A stretch of DNA of 37,858 nucleotides from JALOOE01 sp964423545 (GTDB lineage Bacteria > Chloroflexota > Anaerolineae > CG2-30-64-16), in assembly GCA_964423545.1 (NCBI GenBank), contig CAYRFV010000012.1, forward strand, positions 1 to 37,858, read 5' to 3'. The notes under the pieces were generated by a model. That model saw only the letters and a program-made list of their open reading frames with translations, did not search any database and had not been told where the DNA came from. Made by a program: the position numbers and the translations under genes. Shown piece after piece: positions 31,843-37,858 of the stretch (position 1 is the stretch's first letter; every line of letters begins with the position of its first letter).

Positions 31843-33033
31843 GTGTGCGTGCGCTACGTCCGCAGTTTTCTGGTTGCCCTGGCGATCGGTGTGGGGCTGG
31901 GGCTGGTCTTCGCCAGCGGCTACCTGCTCGGCGATTTCCGCGCGCGGCCCGGGGCGGCGCAGACGCCGGCCGATTTCAGTCTGCTCTGGCAGGTCCGCGA
32001 TCTGCTGAACAACAAGTTCATCGGCGAGCTGCCGGCCGGCCAGGCGCAGGTGTACGGGGCCGCGCATGGGCTGGCCGCAGCCTACAAGGACCCTTACACG
32101 GTGTTCGTGGAGCCGGCCCCGCGGCGCATCGAGCGCGATGAGATGCGCGGGCACTTCGGCGGTATCGGCGCTCGGATGGGCCGCAATGAGGCCGGCGACC
32201 TGGTGCTCACAGTGATGCGCGACCGGCCCGCCGCACGCGCCGGCATCCAGGACGGCGACGTGCTGGTGGCCGTGGACGGCAAGCCGATCACCCGGGAGAT
32301 GACGGTCCAGGATGTGATCGGCCTGGTGCGCGGGGACGAAGGCACCCGGGTCGCGCTGACGATCCGCCGCGGCCGCGAGGGCGCCGCGTTCGACGTCTCG
32401 GTGGTGCGGGAGCGGATCGAGACCCCCAGCGTCGAGTGGCGGGTGCTCAACGCCTCTGGCCATGTCGGCTATGCCCGGGTGGCGCTCTTCGGTGAGCGCA
32501 CTAACCAGGAGCTCAAGACGGCGCTGGCGGAGCTGGCGGGCCAGGGGATCGACAAGCTGGTGCTCGATCTGCGCGGCAACGGGGGCGGCCTCGTGGAGGC
32601 CGCGGTGGACATCACCAGCCAGTTTCTGGCGGAAGGTCATGTCCTGCGCGAGCAGAAGCGAGGCGGCGAAGAACGCTACTTCCCTGTGGAGCGGACGAGC
32701 AGCCCAGCCCACGCGTGGCCGCTCGCGGTCTTGACCGACGCCGGAACCGCGAGCGCGTCGGAGATCGTAGCAGGCGCTCTGCGCGATGCCGGCCGCGCCA
32801 CCCTGATCGGCGAAAAGACGTACGGCAAAGGCTCGGTGCAGGAAGTCCATGAGTTCCCGGATGGCTCCTCGCTGCATGTGACGGTGGCGCGCTGGCTGAC
32901 GCCTCAGCGCAACCAGATCGACAAGGTCGGCTTGGAGCCCGATATCCCGGTGGCTCTTACGGCGGAGGATCGGGACCAGGGACGCGATCCGCAGCTGGCG
33001 AGGGCGCAGGCCTGGCTGCTCGGCGAACGGTAG
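31843..33033 (+). CDS. S41 C-terminal processing protease (CtpA-like), first copy
   Basis: A 396-residue exported serine protease with one N-terminal membrane segment (FLVALAIGVGLGLVFASGY). A helical region is followed by a PDZ domain (about 100-185, GIGARMGRNEAGDLVLTVM, RAGIQDGDVLVAVDGKPI) and the S41 catalytic core. The nucleophile is Ser306 in TASASEIVAGAL and the general-base Lys is Lys329 in KTYGKGSVQ. LRGNGGGLVEAAVDI is also typical. The start may be GTG 31843 or GTG 31849; the latter has better spacing from GGCGGGG. It acts outside the membrane on C-terminal regions of substrate proteins. A paralogue follows. Confidence 0.92.
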   Translation: MCVRYVRSFLVALAIGVGLGLVFASGYLLGDFRARPGAAQTPADFSLLWQVRDLLNNKFIGELPAGQAQVYGAAHGLAAAYKDPYTVFVEPAPRRIERDEMRGHFGGIGARMGRNEAGDLVLTVMRDRPAARAGIQDGDVLVAVDGKPITREMTVQDVIGLVRGDEGTRVALTIRRGREGAAFDVSVVRERIETPSVEWRVLNASGHVGYARVALFGERTNQELKTALAELAGQGIDKLVLDLRGNGGGLVEAAVDITSQFLAEGHVLREQKRGGEERYFPVERTSSPAHAWPLAVLTDAGTASASEIVAGALRDAGRATLIGEKTYGKGSVQEVHEFPDGSSLHVTVARWLTPQRNQIDKVGLEPDIPVALTAEDRDQGRDPQLARAQAWLLGER

Positions 33034-33076
33034 CCCCCTGCCCTGCCGGCGCTGTCGGATGAGTCATGCGGGTAAC

Positions 33077-33089
33077 ATTATGTCTACAA
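33077..33089 (+). promoter_or_regulatory. ATTATGTC(A/T)ACAA motif before the second S41 gene
   Basis: This 13-base sequence matches 31619-31631 at twelve positions and lies ten bases before the ATG of the second protease. The core TGTCwACA is near-palindromic, as in repressor sites. A regulatory role is inferred. Confidence 0.35.
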
Positions 33090-33099
33090 ATGGTGTGAG

Positions 33100-34437
33100 A
33101 TGAAACAGACTTCAACTTCGGTCAAGCTGCTCAGCATCTTCGTGGTCGCGGTGCTTGCCTCGATCCTGACGCTCTCCGCCTTCGGCGTGGGTTTGAGCAT
33201 CGGCTCGCGCACCGCCGTGCAGGCGGCCGCGCCCGCTCGATCGCTCGATCCCGCTACGAGCGCGCCCCGGCAGGAGCGCGGCCCGCTCCTCGGGCTGCTC
33301 GCCCCGCCAGCGGCCAGCGCGCCGGCGGATTCGGCCGCCGCGCCGGACGGCAGCTCGGCCACAGACGAAGACCCGCTCGATGAGAAGCTGTTCCTCGAAG
33401 CGTGGCGGCTGCTGAAGGCGCAGTTCTACGGCGACCTGCCCCAGGGCAAGGAAGTGACCTATGACGCGATCCGCGGCCTGGTGGAGCGGCTCGGGGATCA
33501 GCACACCGCGTTCATTGATCCGAAGGCCGCCGCGCTCTTCAACTCCGACATGGAGGGCAGCTTCGAGGGGATCGGCGCCCAGGTCGAGCTGGCCGAAGGG
33601 GGCGGGGTGCGCCTGAAGTACCTCTATCCCGAGCAGCCTGCGGCCAAGGCCGGCCTGCTGGCAGGGGACATCGTCCTGGCGGTCGACGGCAAGGATATCT
33701 CCAAGATCACTCTGCTGGAGGCGATCAGCCTGATTCGCGGGCCGCGCAACAGCAAGGTGGTGCTGAGCATCCGCCGCGGCGAACAGGCTCCGTTCGATGT
33801 CACGGTGGTGCGCGACCGCATCGAGATTCCGGTGGTCGAGACGAAGAGCCTGGGGGACGGCAAGATCGAATACATCTCGCTGCGTGAGTTCAGCTCGATC
33901 GCACCCAACCGGCTCGCCGACGCGGTGAACCAGGCCCTGGCCAGGAAGCCGAAGGGGCTGATCCTCGACCTGCGCGGCAATCCGGGCGGGCTCCTCGATG
34001 CCTCGGTGCGCATCGGCAGCTATTTCGTTCCCCAGGGACCGATCGTGATCGAGCGAAAGAAGGACGGCGCGGAGAAGGTGTTCGAGCGGCAGGGCCGCTA
34101 TCTGCTGGGCGAGACACCGCTGGTGGTGCTGGTCAACGGCGGGAGCGCCAGCGCATCTGAGATCGTGGCCGGCGCGATCCAAGACGCCGGCACCGGGGTG
34201 TTGATCGGCGAGAAGACGTTCGGCAAGGGCTCCGTCCAGCTGCCCAACGCCCTGAGCGATGGATCGCAGCTGCGCGTGACCATCGCGCGCTGGTTCACGC
34301 CCAAGGACCGCGGCATTCACGGCTCGGGACTGGAGCCCGACATCAAGGTTGAGCTGACCCAGGACGATATGGCCGCGGGCCGGGACCCACAGCTCGATCG
34401 CGCGGTGCAGCATCTCCTGGACAAGGCGGACAACTGA
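33100..34437 (+). CDS. S41 C-terminal processing protease, second copy
   Basis: A 445-residue paralogue of the previous gene. It has an N-terminal membrane segment (LLSIFVVAVLASILTLSAFG), a longer Ala/Pro-rich spacer, a helical region, a PDZ domain (about 150-235) and the S41 core with Ser353 in SASASEIVAGAIQ and Lys376 in KTFGKGSVQ. The LRGNPGGLLDASVRIGSYF segment is conserved. It begins 66 bases after the first copy and was probably produced by tandem duplication. The stop is twelve bases before smpB, so the protease and tmRNA partner could be co-transcribed. Confidence 0.93.
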   Translation: MKQTSTSVKLLSIFVVAVLASILTLSAFGVGLSIGSRTAVQAAAPARSLDPATSAPRQERGPLLGLLAPPAASAPADSAAAPDGSSATDEDPLDEKLFLEAWRLLKAQFYGDLPQGKEVTYDAIRGLVERLGDQHTAFIDPKAAALFNSDMEGSFEGIGAQVELAEGGGVRLKYLYPEQPAAKAGLLAGDIVLAVDGKDISKITLLEAISLIRGPRNSKVVLSIRRGEQAPFDVTVVRDRIEIPVVETKSLGDGKIEYISLREFSSIAPNRLADAVNQALARKPKGLILDLRGNPGGLLDASVRIGSYFVPQGPIVIERKKDGAEKVFERQGRYLLGETPLVVLVNGGSASASEIVAGAIQDAGTGVLIGEKTFGKGSVQLPNALSDGSQLRVTIARWFTPKDRGIHGSGLEPDIKVELTQDDMAAGRDPQLDRAVQHLLDKADN

Positions 34438-34449
34438 CGGGGAGGCAGC

Positions 34450-34926
34450 GTGGCCAGGCAAAGCGAAGGGGAAGCGAAGCAGGTCGCCACCAACCGGAAG
34501 GCGTATCACGACTACTTCCTGGAGGACACCTACGAGGCGGGCATCGCGCTGACCGGCACCGAGATCAAGTCGGTGCGCGCGGCCCGCGTCAACCTGCGGG
34601 AGGGCTTCGTCATCCTCCGCCAGGGCGAAGCGTGGATGGTGAACGTGCACATCTCGCCCTACGACTTCGGCAACCGCGAGAACCATGAGCCGCGCCGCGA
34701 ACGGAAGCTGCTGCTGCACCGTCAGGAGCTGCGCAAGCTGCAGTCGAAGGTCTCCGAGCGCGGCTGGACGATCGTGCCGCTGCGGATGTATCTCAAGGAT
34801 GGCCGGGCCAAGGTGGAGATCGCCCTGGTGCGCGGGAAACGGCTGTACGACAAGAAGGACTCGATCGCCGAGCGCGATGCGGATCGGGAGCTGCGGCGCG
34901 CGATCAAAGATCTGGAGCGCGAATAG
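34450..34926 (+). CDS. smpB: SsrA-binding protein SmpB
   Basis: SmpB binds tmRNA and brings it to stalled ribosomes. The protein has 158 residues, the usual family size. Family segments are ATNRKAYHDYFLEDTYEAGI, LTGTEIKSVRAARVNLREGF, HISPYDFGNRENHEPRRERK and the C-terminal KLYDKKDS-type tail (RLYDKKDSIAERDADRELRR). GTG 34450 follows GGGGAGG. The tmRNA gene lies about 110 bases downstream on the same strand, a natural partnership. Confidence 0.97.
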   Translation: MARQSEGEAKQVATNRKAYHDYFLEDTYEAGIALTGTEIKSVRAARVNLREGFVILRQGEAWMVNVHISPYDFGNRENHEPRRERKLLLHRQELRKLQSKVSERGWTIVPLRMYLKDGRAKVEIALVRGKRLYDKKDSIAERDADRELRRAIKDLERE

Positions 34927-34947
34927 CGCGGCCGGCGCCGCTGAAAT

Positions 34948-34983
34948 GCAGGCGCTGAAGGGCTGCGGTTCTTCAGCGCCTGC
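34948..34983 (+). terminator. Terminator hairpin after smpB
   Basis: A 13-base strand (34948-34960) pairs perfectly with 34971-34983 around a ten-base loop, followed by TGCTTTGG. It separates smpB from ssrA. Confidence 0.65.
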
Positions 34984-34995
34984 TGCTTTGGCGAT

Positions 34996-35024
34996 TTGCA
35001 GATGTCCGCCTGCTGTGCTAGACT
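34996..35024 (+). promoter_or_regulatory. Promoter of ssrA
   Basis: TTGCAG (34996-35001), 17 bases, TAGACT (35019-35024). The predicted start is a few bases before the mature tmRNA 5' end. Confidence 0.7.
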
Positions 35025-35034
35025 ATCGGCGTCT

Positions 35035-35445
35035 GGGGATGACTGGTTTCGACGGGGCAGATGGGTCGTAAGCTGCAAGCCGAGGCGCTCTCACCTCGCA
35101 AATCAAGAGCAAAAAACACAAGTGCCAAAAGCACCAAGGCGTTCTCCTTCCCCGTCGCGCGCACCAACGCACTCGCGCTGGCCGCGTAACAGGGAATGAG
35201 GGCAACCGGGTCGCCGTAGTGTGACCCCGGTGCCTCTGATGGGGCCAGGCGGCGTCAGAGAGCATCGTCATATACCGTAAGGTGCAGCCCGTAGACGCCG
35301 ATAGGCGGGCTCAAGACTCTCGGCTAGCCGGGCTAGTGGACGGGCGTCACTGCCGGACCGTCCGGTGAATGTCAAATCAGCGACTAAGCTTGTAGACGCT
35401 TGCGGTCGTTTGTTTCGGACCCGGGTTCGACTCCCGGCATCTCCA
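35035..35445 (+). ncRNA. ssrA: Transfer-messenger RNA (tmRNA)
   Basis: The RNA begins GGGGATGACTGGTTTCGAC and ends with a T arm (CGGGTTCGACTCCCG) and CATCTCC-A, so the acceptor stem GGGGATG/CATCTCC closes with one G-U pair. CCA is not encoded. The tag reading frame runs from GCA 35109 to TAA 35187-35189 and gives 26 residues, beginning AKNTSAKSTK and ending ARTNALALAA. The hydrophobic ALAA end is the usual degradation signal. The tag is longer than the roughly ten residues of E. coli. Pseudoknot-forming GC-rich segments follow the tag. Confidence 0.96.
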
Positions 35446-35457
35446 CTCCACAACTTC

Positions 35458-35488
35458 CAAGAGGGCTGCTCGCAAGGCAGCCCTCTTG
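35458..35488 (+). terminator. Terminator of ssrA
   Basis: A 12-base stem (35458-35469 with 35477-35488) around TCGCAAG follows the tmRNA 3' end by about a dozen bases. The closing part is AT-containing, but there is no long T run. Confidence 0.7.
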
Positions 35489-35538
35489 ACTGTAACGTCT
35501 TGACGATCTGATTCGAGTCAGAACACGACGAGGCGCTT

Positions 35539-36420
35539 TTGACCACGCTCCCCCCATCGTGCGCTCCGACCGCAGAGTTCGGCTTTGTGCAGGAGTTAGC
35601 TGCAGCCGTCAGGTTCGCGCGCGAAGCCGGCGCGATCGTGCGCACCTTCTACCAGGTATCGCCGAACGTCCGGTGGAAGGATCCCACGGAGCCGGTGACC
35701 GAAGCCGACCGGGCCTCGAACGCGCATCTTGTCAAACAGATCAGCCAGACCTATCCTGCGGACGGCATCCTCGCAGAGGAATCGAAGGATGATCTGACTC
35801 GCCTCGACAGGCGCCGGGTCTGGATCATCGATCCGCTCGACGGGACGATGGAGTTCATTGCGCGCAACGGCGAATTCTGCATCATGGTGGGACTGGTGTC
35901 GGATCATCGTCCCGTGGTGGGGGTCGTCTACCAACCGATCGACGATGTCCTCTACGGCGCAACGGCCGGCGCCGGCGCCTTCGTGGAGGAGTTCGGCGAG
36001 CGCATCCCCCTGCGCGTCTCGCAGGCGGCCGATCCCAGGAGCCTCCGTCTCGTCGTCAGTCGATCGCACCGGGTGCCGCTGGTCGAGCCGATCATCGCGC
36101 GGGCCGGTGCGCAACATGTGCGCAGCGTGGGAAGCGTCGGACTGAAGATCGGCCTGATCGGGAGGCGCAAGGCCGATTGGTACGTGCACCCGAACCCCGG
36201 CACGAAGGAGTGGGACACCTGCGCGCCCGAGATCATCTTGCGCGAGGCCGGTGGTGTCATGACCGACTGCTGGAACCGGCCGCTGCCCTACAACCAGCCG
36301 GACATCATCCGGCGCTTCGGCTTGCTCGCCAGCAACGGCGCGGCGCACGCGCACGTCGCCGAGGTCGTTTCCGACGTACTGGATGAGGCGGGGGTGGAAC
36401 CCGACTTCGGATTCCTATGA
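35539..36420 (+). CDS. Inositol monophosphatase/CysQ-type phosphatase
   Basis: A Mg-dependent, Li-sensitive phosphatase of 293 residues. Motifs are EPVTEADRASN, the metal site LAEESKD, DPLDGTMEFIARNGEF (Asp98 and Asp101) and the C-terminal WDTCAPEIILREAGG. The wording of the DPLDGT motif is closer to CysQ (3'(2'),5'-bisphosphate nucleotidase) than to plain inositol monophosphatase, but the substrate is not certain. The start is TTG 35539, preceded by GACGAGG; GTG 35587 is an alternative. The stop overlaps the next gene (ATGA), which suggests the two proteins work together. Confidence 0.87.
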   Translation: MTTLPPSCAPTAEFGFVQELAAAVRFAREAGAIVRTFYQVSPNVRWKDPTEPVTEADRASNAHLVKQISQTYPADGILAEESKDDLTRLDRRRVWIIDPLDGTMEFIARNGEFCIMVGLVSDHRPVVGVVYQPIDDVLYGATAGAGAFVEEFGERIPLRVSQAADPRSLRLVVSRSHRVPLVEPIIARAGAQHVRSVGSVGLKIGLIGRRKADWYVHPNPGTKEWDTCAPEIILREAGGVMTDCWNRPLPYNQPDIIRRFGLLASNGAAHAHVAEVVSDVLDEAGVEPDFGFL

Positions 36421-37313
36421 GCAAGTTCAGTCCCGGCCGCCACACGTGGGGCGAAGATTCGCCGTCGGGCGACGTTTCGGCGCGGCAGTCGAAGGCCTGG
36501 ACCTGCGCGTTCGAGCGCATCCTCCCCATCTCGCTGCACGAGGTGATTACTTCCTGGGACGCTGACCGGCGGCAGCAGCTTTTCCGGATTCTCCTGCCGA
36601 TCGACCGCCTGGTCGAGTTCGGCATCGATCCGATCGACCTGGCCGACGCCGAGGAGCGCCCGATCGCGCGGCTGGCGTTCGACGCCTCCCAGTCCGGAGT
36701 GCGGATCGAGCTTTATCATCGCGGGGACGCCGCCGATGCCATGATGGAGTTCGAGTTGCGCGACACCCCATTCAACCAGATCGAGGTCGTCTGGTTGGCG
36801 ATCCAGGATCCACTGGCGCAGCGCTTCGACGTGGATAGGATGCCGGACGGACAGTCGACGCTGCGCGGCGCGACGCTGCGCAACTTCCAGGCCGAAGCCG
36901 ACGCGCTGGCGCACGGCCTGGCGCCGGGGCAGATCTTGCCCGGGCTGCACGGCTTCTCGCAGGCGGTGACGCGCATGGAAACGTTCATGTTCTGCCTGGG
37001 CCAGCGCGAATACATTGCACAGCCGCTCTATTACCATTCGGCAGTCATGTTCGAGCGCGCCGGTTTCAGCTACCTTCAGGGCAGGGCCCTCATGGAGCGG
37101 ATCCATGCCGGCTTCTCGGCGGATGGCGGAGACCTGCGCAGCCGGCTGGACAGCACTTCACCGTTCCGCCGGCCGGAACTGGCCGACAGCGTTCGCGGAC
37201 GCGCCTGGGCGATCCATGATGGGATCCTGGGTGAAGAATGGAATCGCGTACGCATGGTCAAGAGGCTTGGCGTCGATGCGAAGGTCGACACCTGTCCGGG
37301 GCTGCCGTGGTAG
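36417..37313 (+). CDS. Conserved-looking protein of unknown function
   Basis: A soluble 298-residue protein without signal peptide or membrane segment. It has a compositionally normal sequence with acidic patches and aromatic-rich segments such as FNQIEVVWLAIQDPLAQRF, VTRMETFMFCLGQREYIAQP and FERAGFSYLQGRALMERIH. I recognise no family or catalytic motif. The start overlaps the phosphatase stop by four bases, so translation is coupled, and the MTA phosphorylase gene follows after 58 bases. A role linked to nucleotide or sulfur-compound salvage is possible from neighbours only. Confidence 0.7.
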   Translation: MSKFSPGRHTWGEDSPSGDVSARQSKAWTCAFERILPISLHEVITSWDADRRQQLFRILLPIDRLVEFGIDPIDLADAEERPIARLAFDASQSGVRIELYHRGDAADAMMEFELRDTPFNQIEVVWLAIQDPLAQRFDVDRMPDGQSTLRGATLRNFQAEADALAHGLAPGQILPGLHGFSQAVTRMETFMFCLGQREYIAQPLYYHSAVMFERAGFSYLQGRALMERIHAGFSADGGDLRSRLDSTSPFRRPELADSVRGRAWAIHDGILGEEWNRVRMVKRLGVDAKVDTCPGLPW

Positions 37314-37371
37314 ACGGCGCGGGCCGCGGCATCGGCGACGGCGCATGGGATGAAAACGGAGAGAAACCTTG

Positions 37372-37858
37372 ATGAAAGAAGAGAAGGTGCGCATCGGCGT
37401 CATCGGCGGCAGCGGCGTCTACGATATGGCGCAACTGACGGATGTCCGGGAGGTCAGGCTCGATACTCCCTTCGGCGCCCCATCGGACGCCTACATCGTG
37501 GGCAAGGTCGATGGCGTGGGGGTGGCGTTCCTGCCGCGCCATGGAAGGGGCCATCGCATCAGCCCCACCCAGCTCAATAGCCGCGCGAACATCTACGGTT
37601 TCAAGATGCTCGGCGTGGAGTATCTGATCTCCATCAGTGCCTGCGGCAGCCTGCAGCCGGAGTACCGGCCCGGCGACATTGTGGTGCCAGACCAGGTCTT
37701 CGATCGCACGCGGCTGCGCGGGCTGAGCTTCTTCGATGATCCGTCCGTGGGCACCGGCGGCATTGTGGTGCACGTCTCCGTGGCAGACCCGTTCTGTCCA
37801 GAGCTCAGCCGGATCGTCGCTGACGCCGTGAGCAAGACCGGGCGCGCCGTCCACTTCG
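37372..37858 (+). CDS. mtnP: S-methyl-5'-thioadenosine phosphorylase, 5' part
   Basis: The first 162 residues of an MTA phosphorylase, which splits methylthioadenosine into adenine and methylthioribose-1-phosphate for methionine salvage. Family motifs are VRIGVIGGSGVYDMAQL, the phosphate-binding PRHGRGHRISPTQLNSRANI, SISACGSLQPEYRPGDIVVP and DQVFDRTRLRG. ATG 37372 follows GGAGA at a somewhat long distance. The gene runs off the window, so the substrate-binding C-terminal part is not seen; a purine nucleoside phosphorylase of the same family is the alternative. Confidence 0.88.
   Translation, partial: MKEEKVRIGVIGGSGVYDMAQLTDVREVRLDTPFGAPSDAYIVGKVDGVGVAFLPRHGRGHRISPTQLNSRANIYGFKMLGVEYLISISACGSLQPEYRPGDIVVPDQVFDRTRLRGLSFFDDPSVGTGGIVVHVSVADPFCPELSRIVADAVSKTGRAVHF

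Noticed and set aside
31207..32877. 556-codon open frame opposite the first S41 gene
   Set aside because: It is a shadow of the protease gene with a low-complexity product and no ribosome-binding site.
33112..34719. 535-codon open frame opposite the second S41 gene and smpB
   Set aside because: Same reason: antisense to well-supported genes and no recognisable protein.
35268..35645. Minus-strand open frame across the tmRNA 3' part
   Set aside because: It overlaps a certain RNA gene and the phosphatase start, and has no coding features.
1..37858. CRISPR arrays, insertion sequences, integrases or phage genes
   Set aside because: None were found: no regular repeat-spacer pattern, transposase or integrase motif. 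No target-site duplication was seen near the tRNA.

Overview
The window is GC-rich, gene-dense bacterial chromosome with almost no mobile-element signal. The gene content points to Chloroflexota, probably an Anaerolineae-like lineage: a PdtaS/PdtaR pair with an ANTAR output domain, a YfhO-type membrane glycosyltransferase, an EF-G2-type factor, CdaA/CdaR beside Der and HflX, smpB next to ssrA, and a paired deoxynucleoside kinase locus. This placement is inferred from gene content and was not tested by phylogeny. A run of ten Ns inside one gene shows that the sequence is a scaffold.

Layout, left to right. (1) The 3' part of a tRNA-Pro(GGG), its terminator, then a PdtaS-type sensor kinase and a PdtaR-type ANTAR regulator, followed by a long nested hairpin. 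(2) Two large membrane glycosyltransferases, of GT39 and YfhO type; the first contains the N gap. (3) scpB, then two overlapping genes that each join an N-terminal helix-turn-helix to a C-terminal Sm/Hfq-like barrel. This pair is the most unusual item in the window. (4) Two minus-strand genes, a mutarotase-like protein and a transglutaminase-like protein; the second contains a 19-bp perfect hairpin in its coding sequence. (5) A plus-strand operon for murein-peptide breakdown: dipeptide epimerase, M19 dipeptidase, NlpC/P60 endopeptidase (frameshifted) and an alpha-oxoamine synthase. (6) An EF-G-like GTPase with its own promoter and leader hairpin, and a DUF362 protein. (7) A minus-strand operon: deoxynucleoside kinase fused to a MazG-like domain, a second deoxynucleoside kinase and a beta-propeller protein. 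(8) An ECF sigma factor, its zinc-finger anti-sigma and a bactofilin-type membrane protein. (9) A long, tightly spaced plus-strand run: unknown membrane protein, cdaA, cdaR, der, an M28 peptidase and hflX. (10) A 520-bp non-coding stretch with repeated motifs, then two S41 processing proteases, smpB and the tmRNA gene. (11) A CysQ/IMPase-type phosphatase, an unknown conserved protein and the start of an MTA phosphorylase cut by the window edge.

Several groups make functional sense together. smpB and ssrA form the ribosome-rescue module. The epimerase, dipeptidase and NlpC/P60 enzymes would turn cell-wall peptides into free amino acids. CdaA makes c-di-AMP and CdaR regulates it. The two kinases and the MazG-like domain belong to deoxynucleotide salvage and clean-up. 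Two assembly or sequence problems are likely: a spurious gap at 3514-3566 and a one-base deletion in a C run at 13962-13966. All calls come from reading the sequence; no database search was run.
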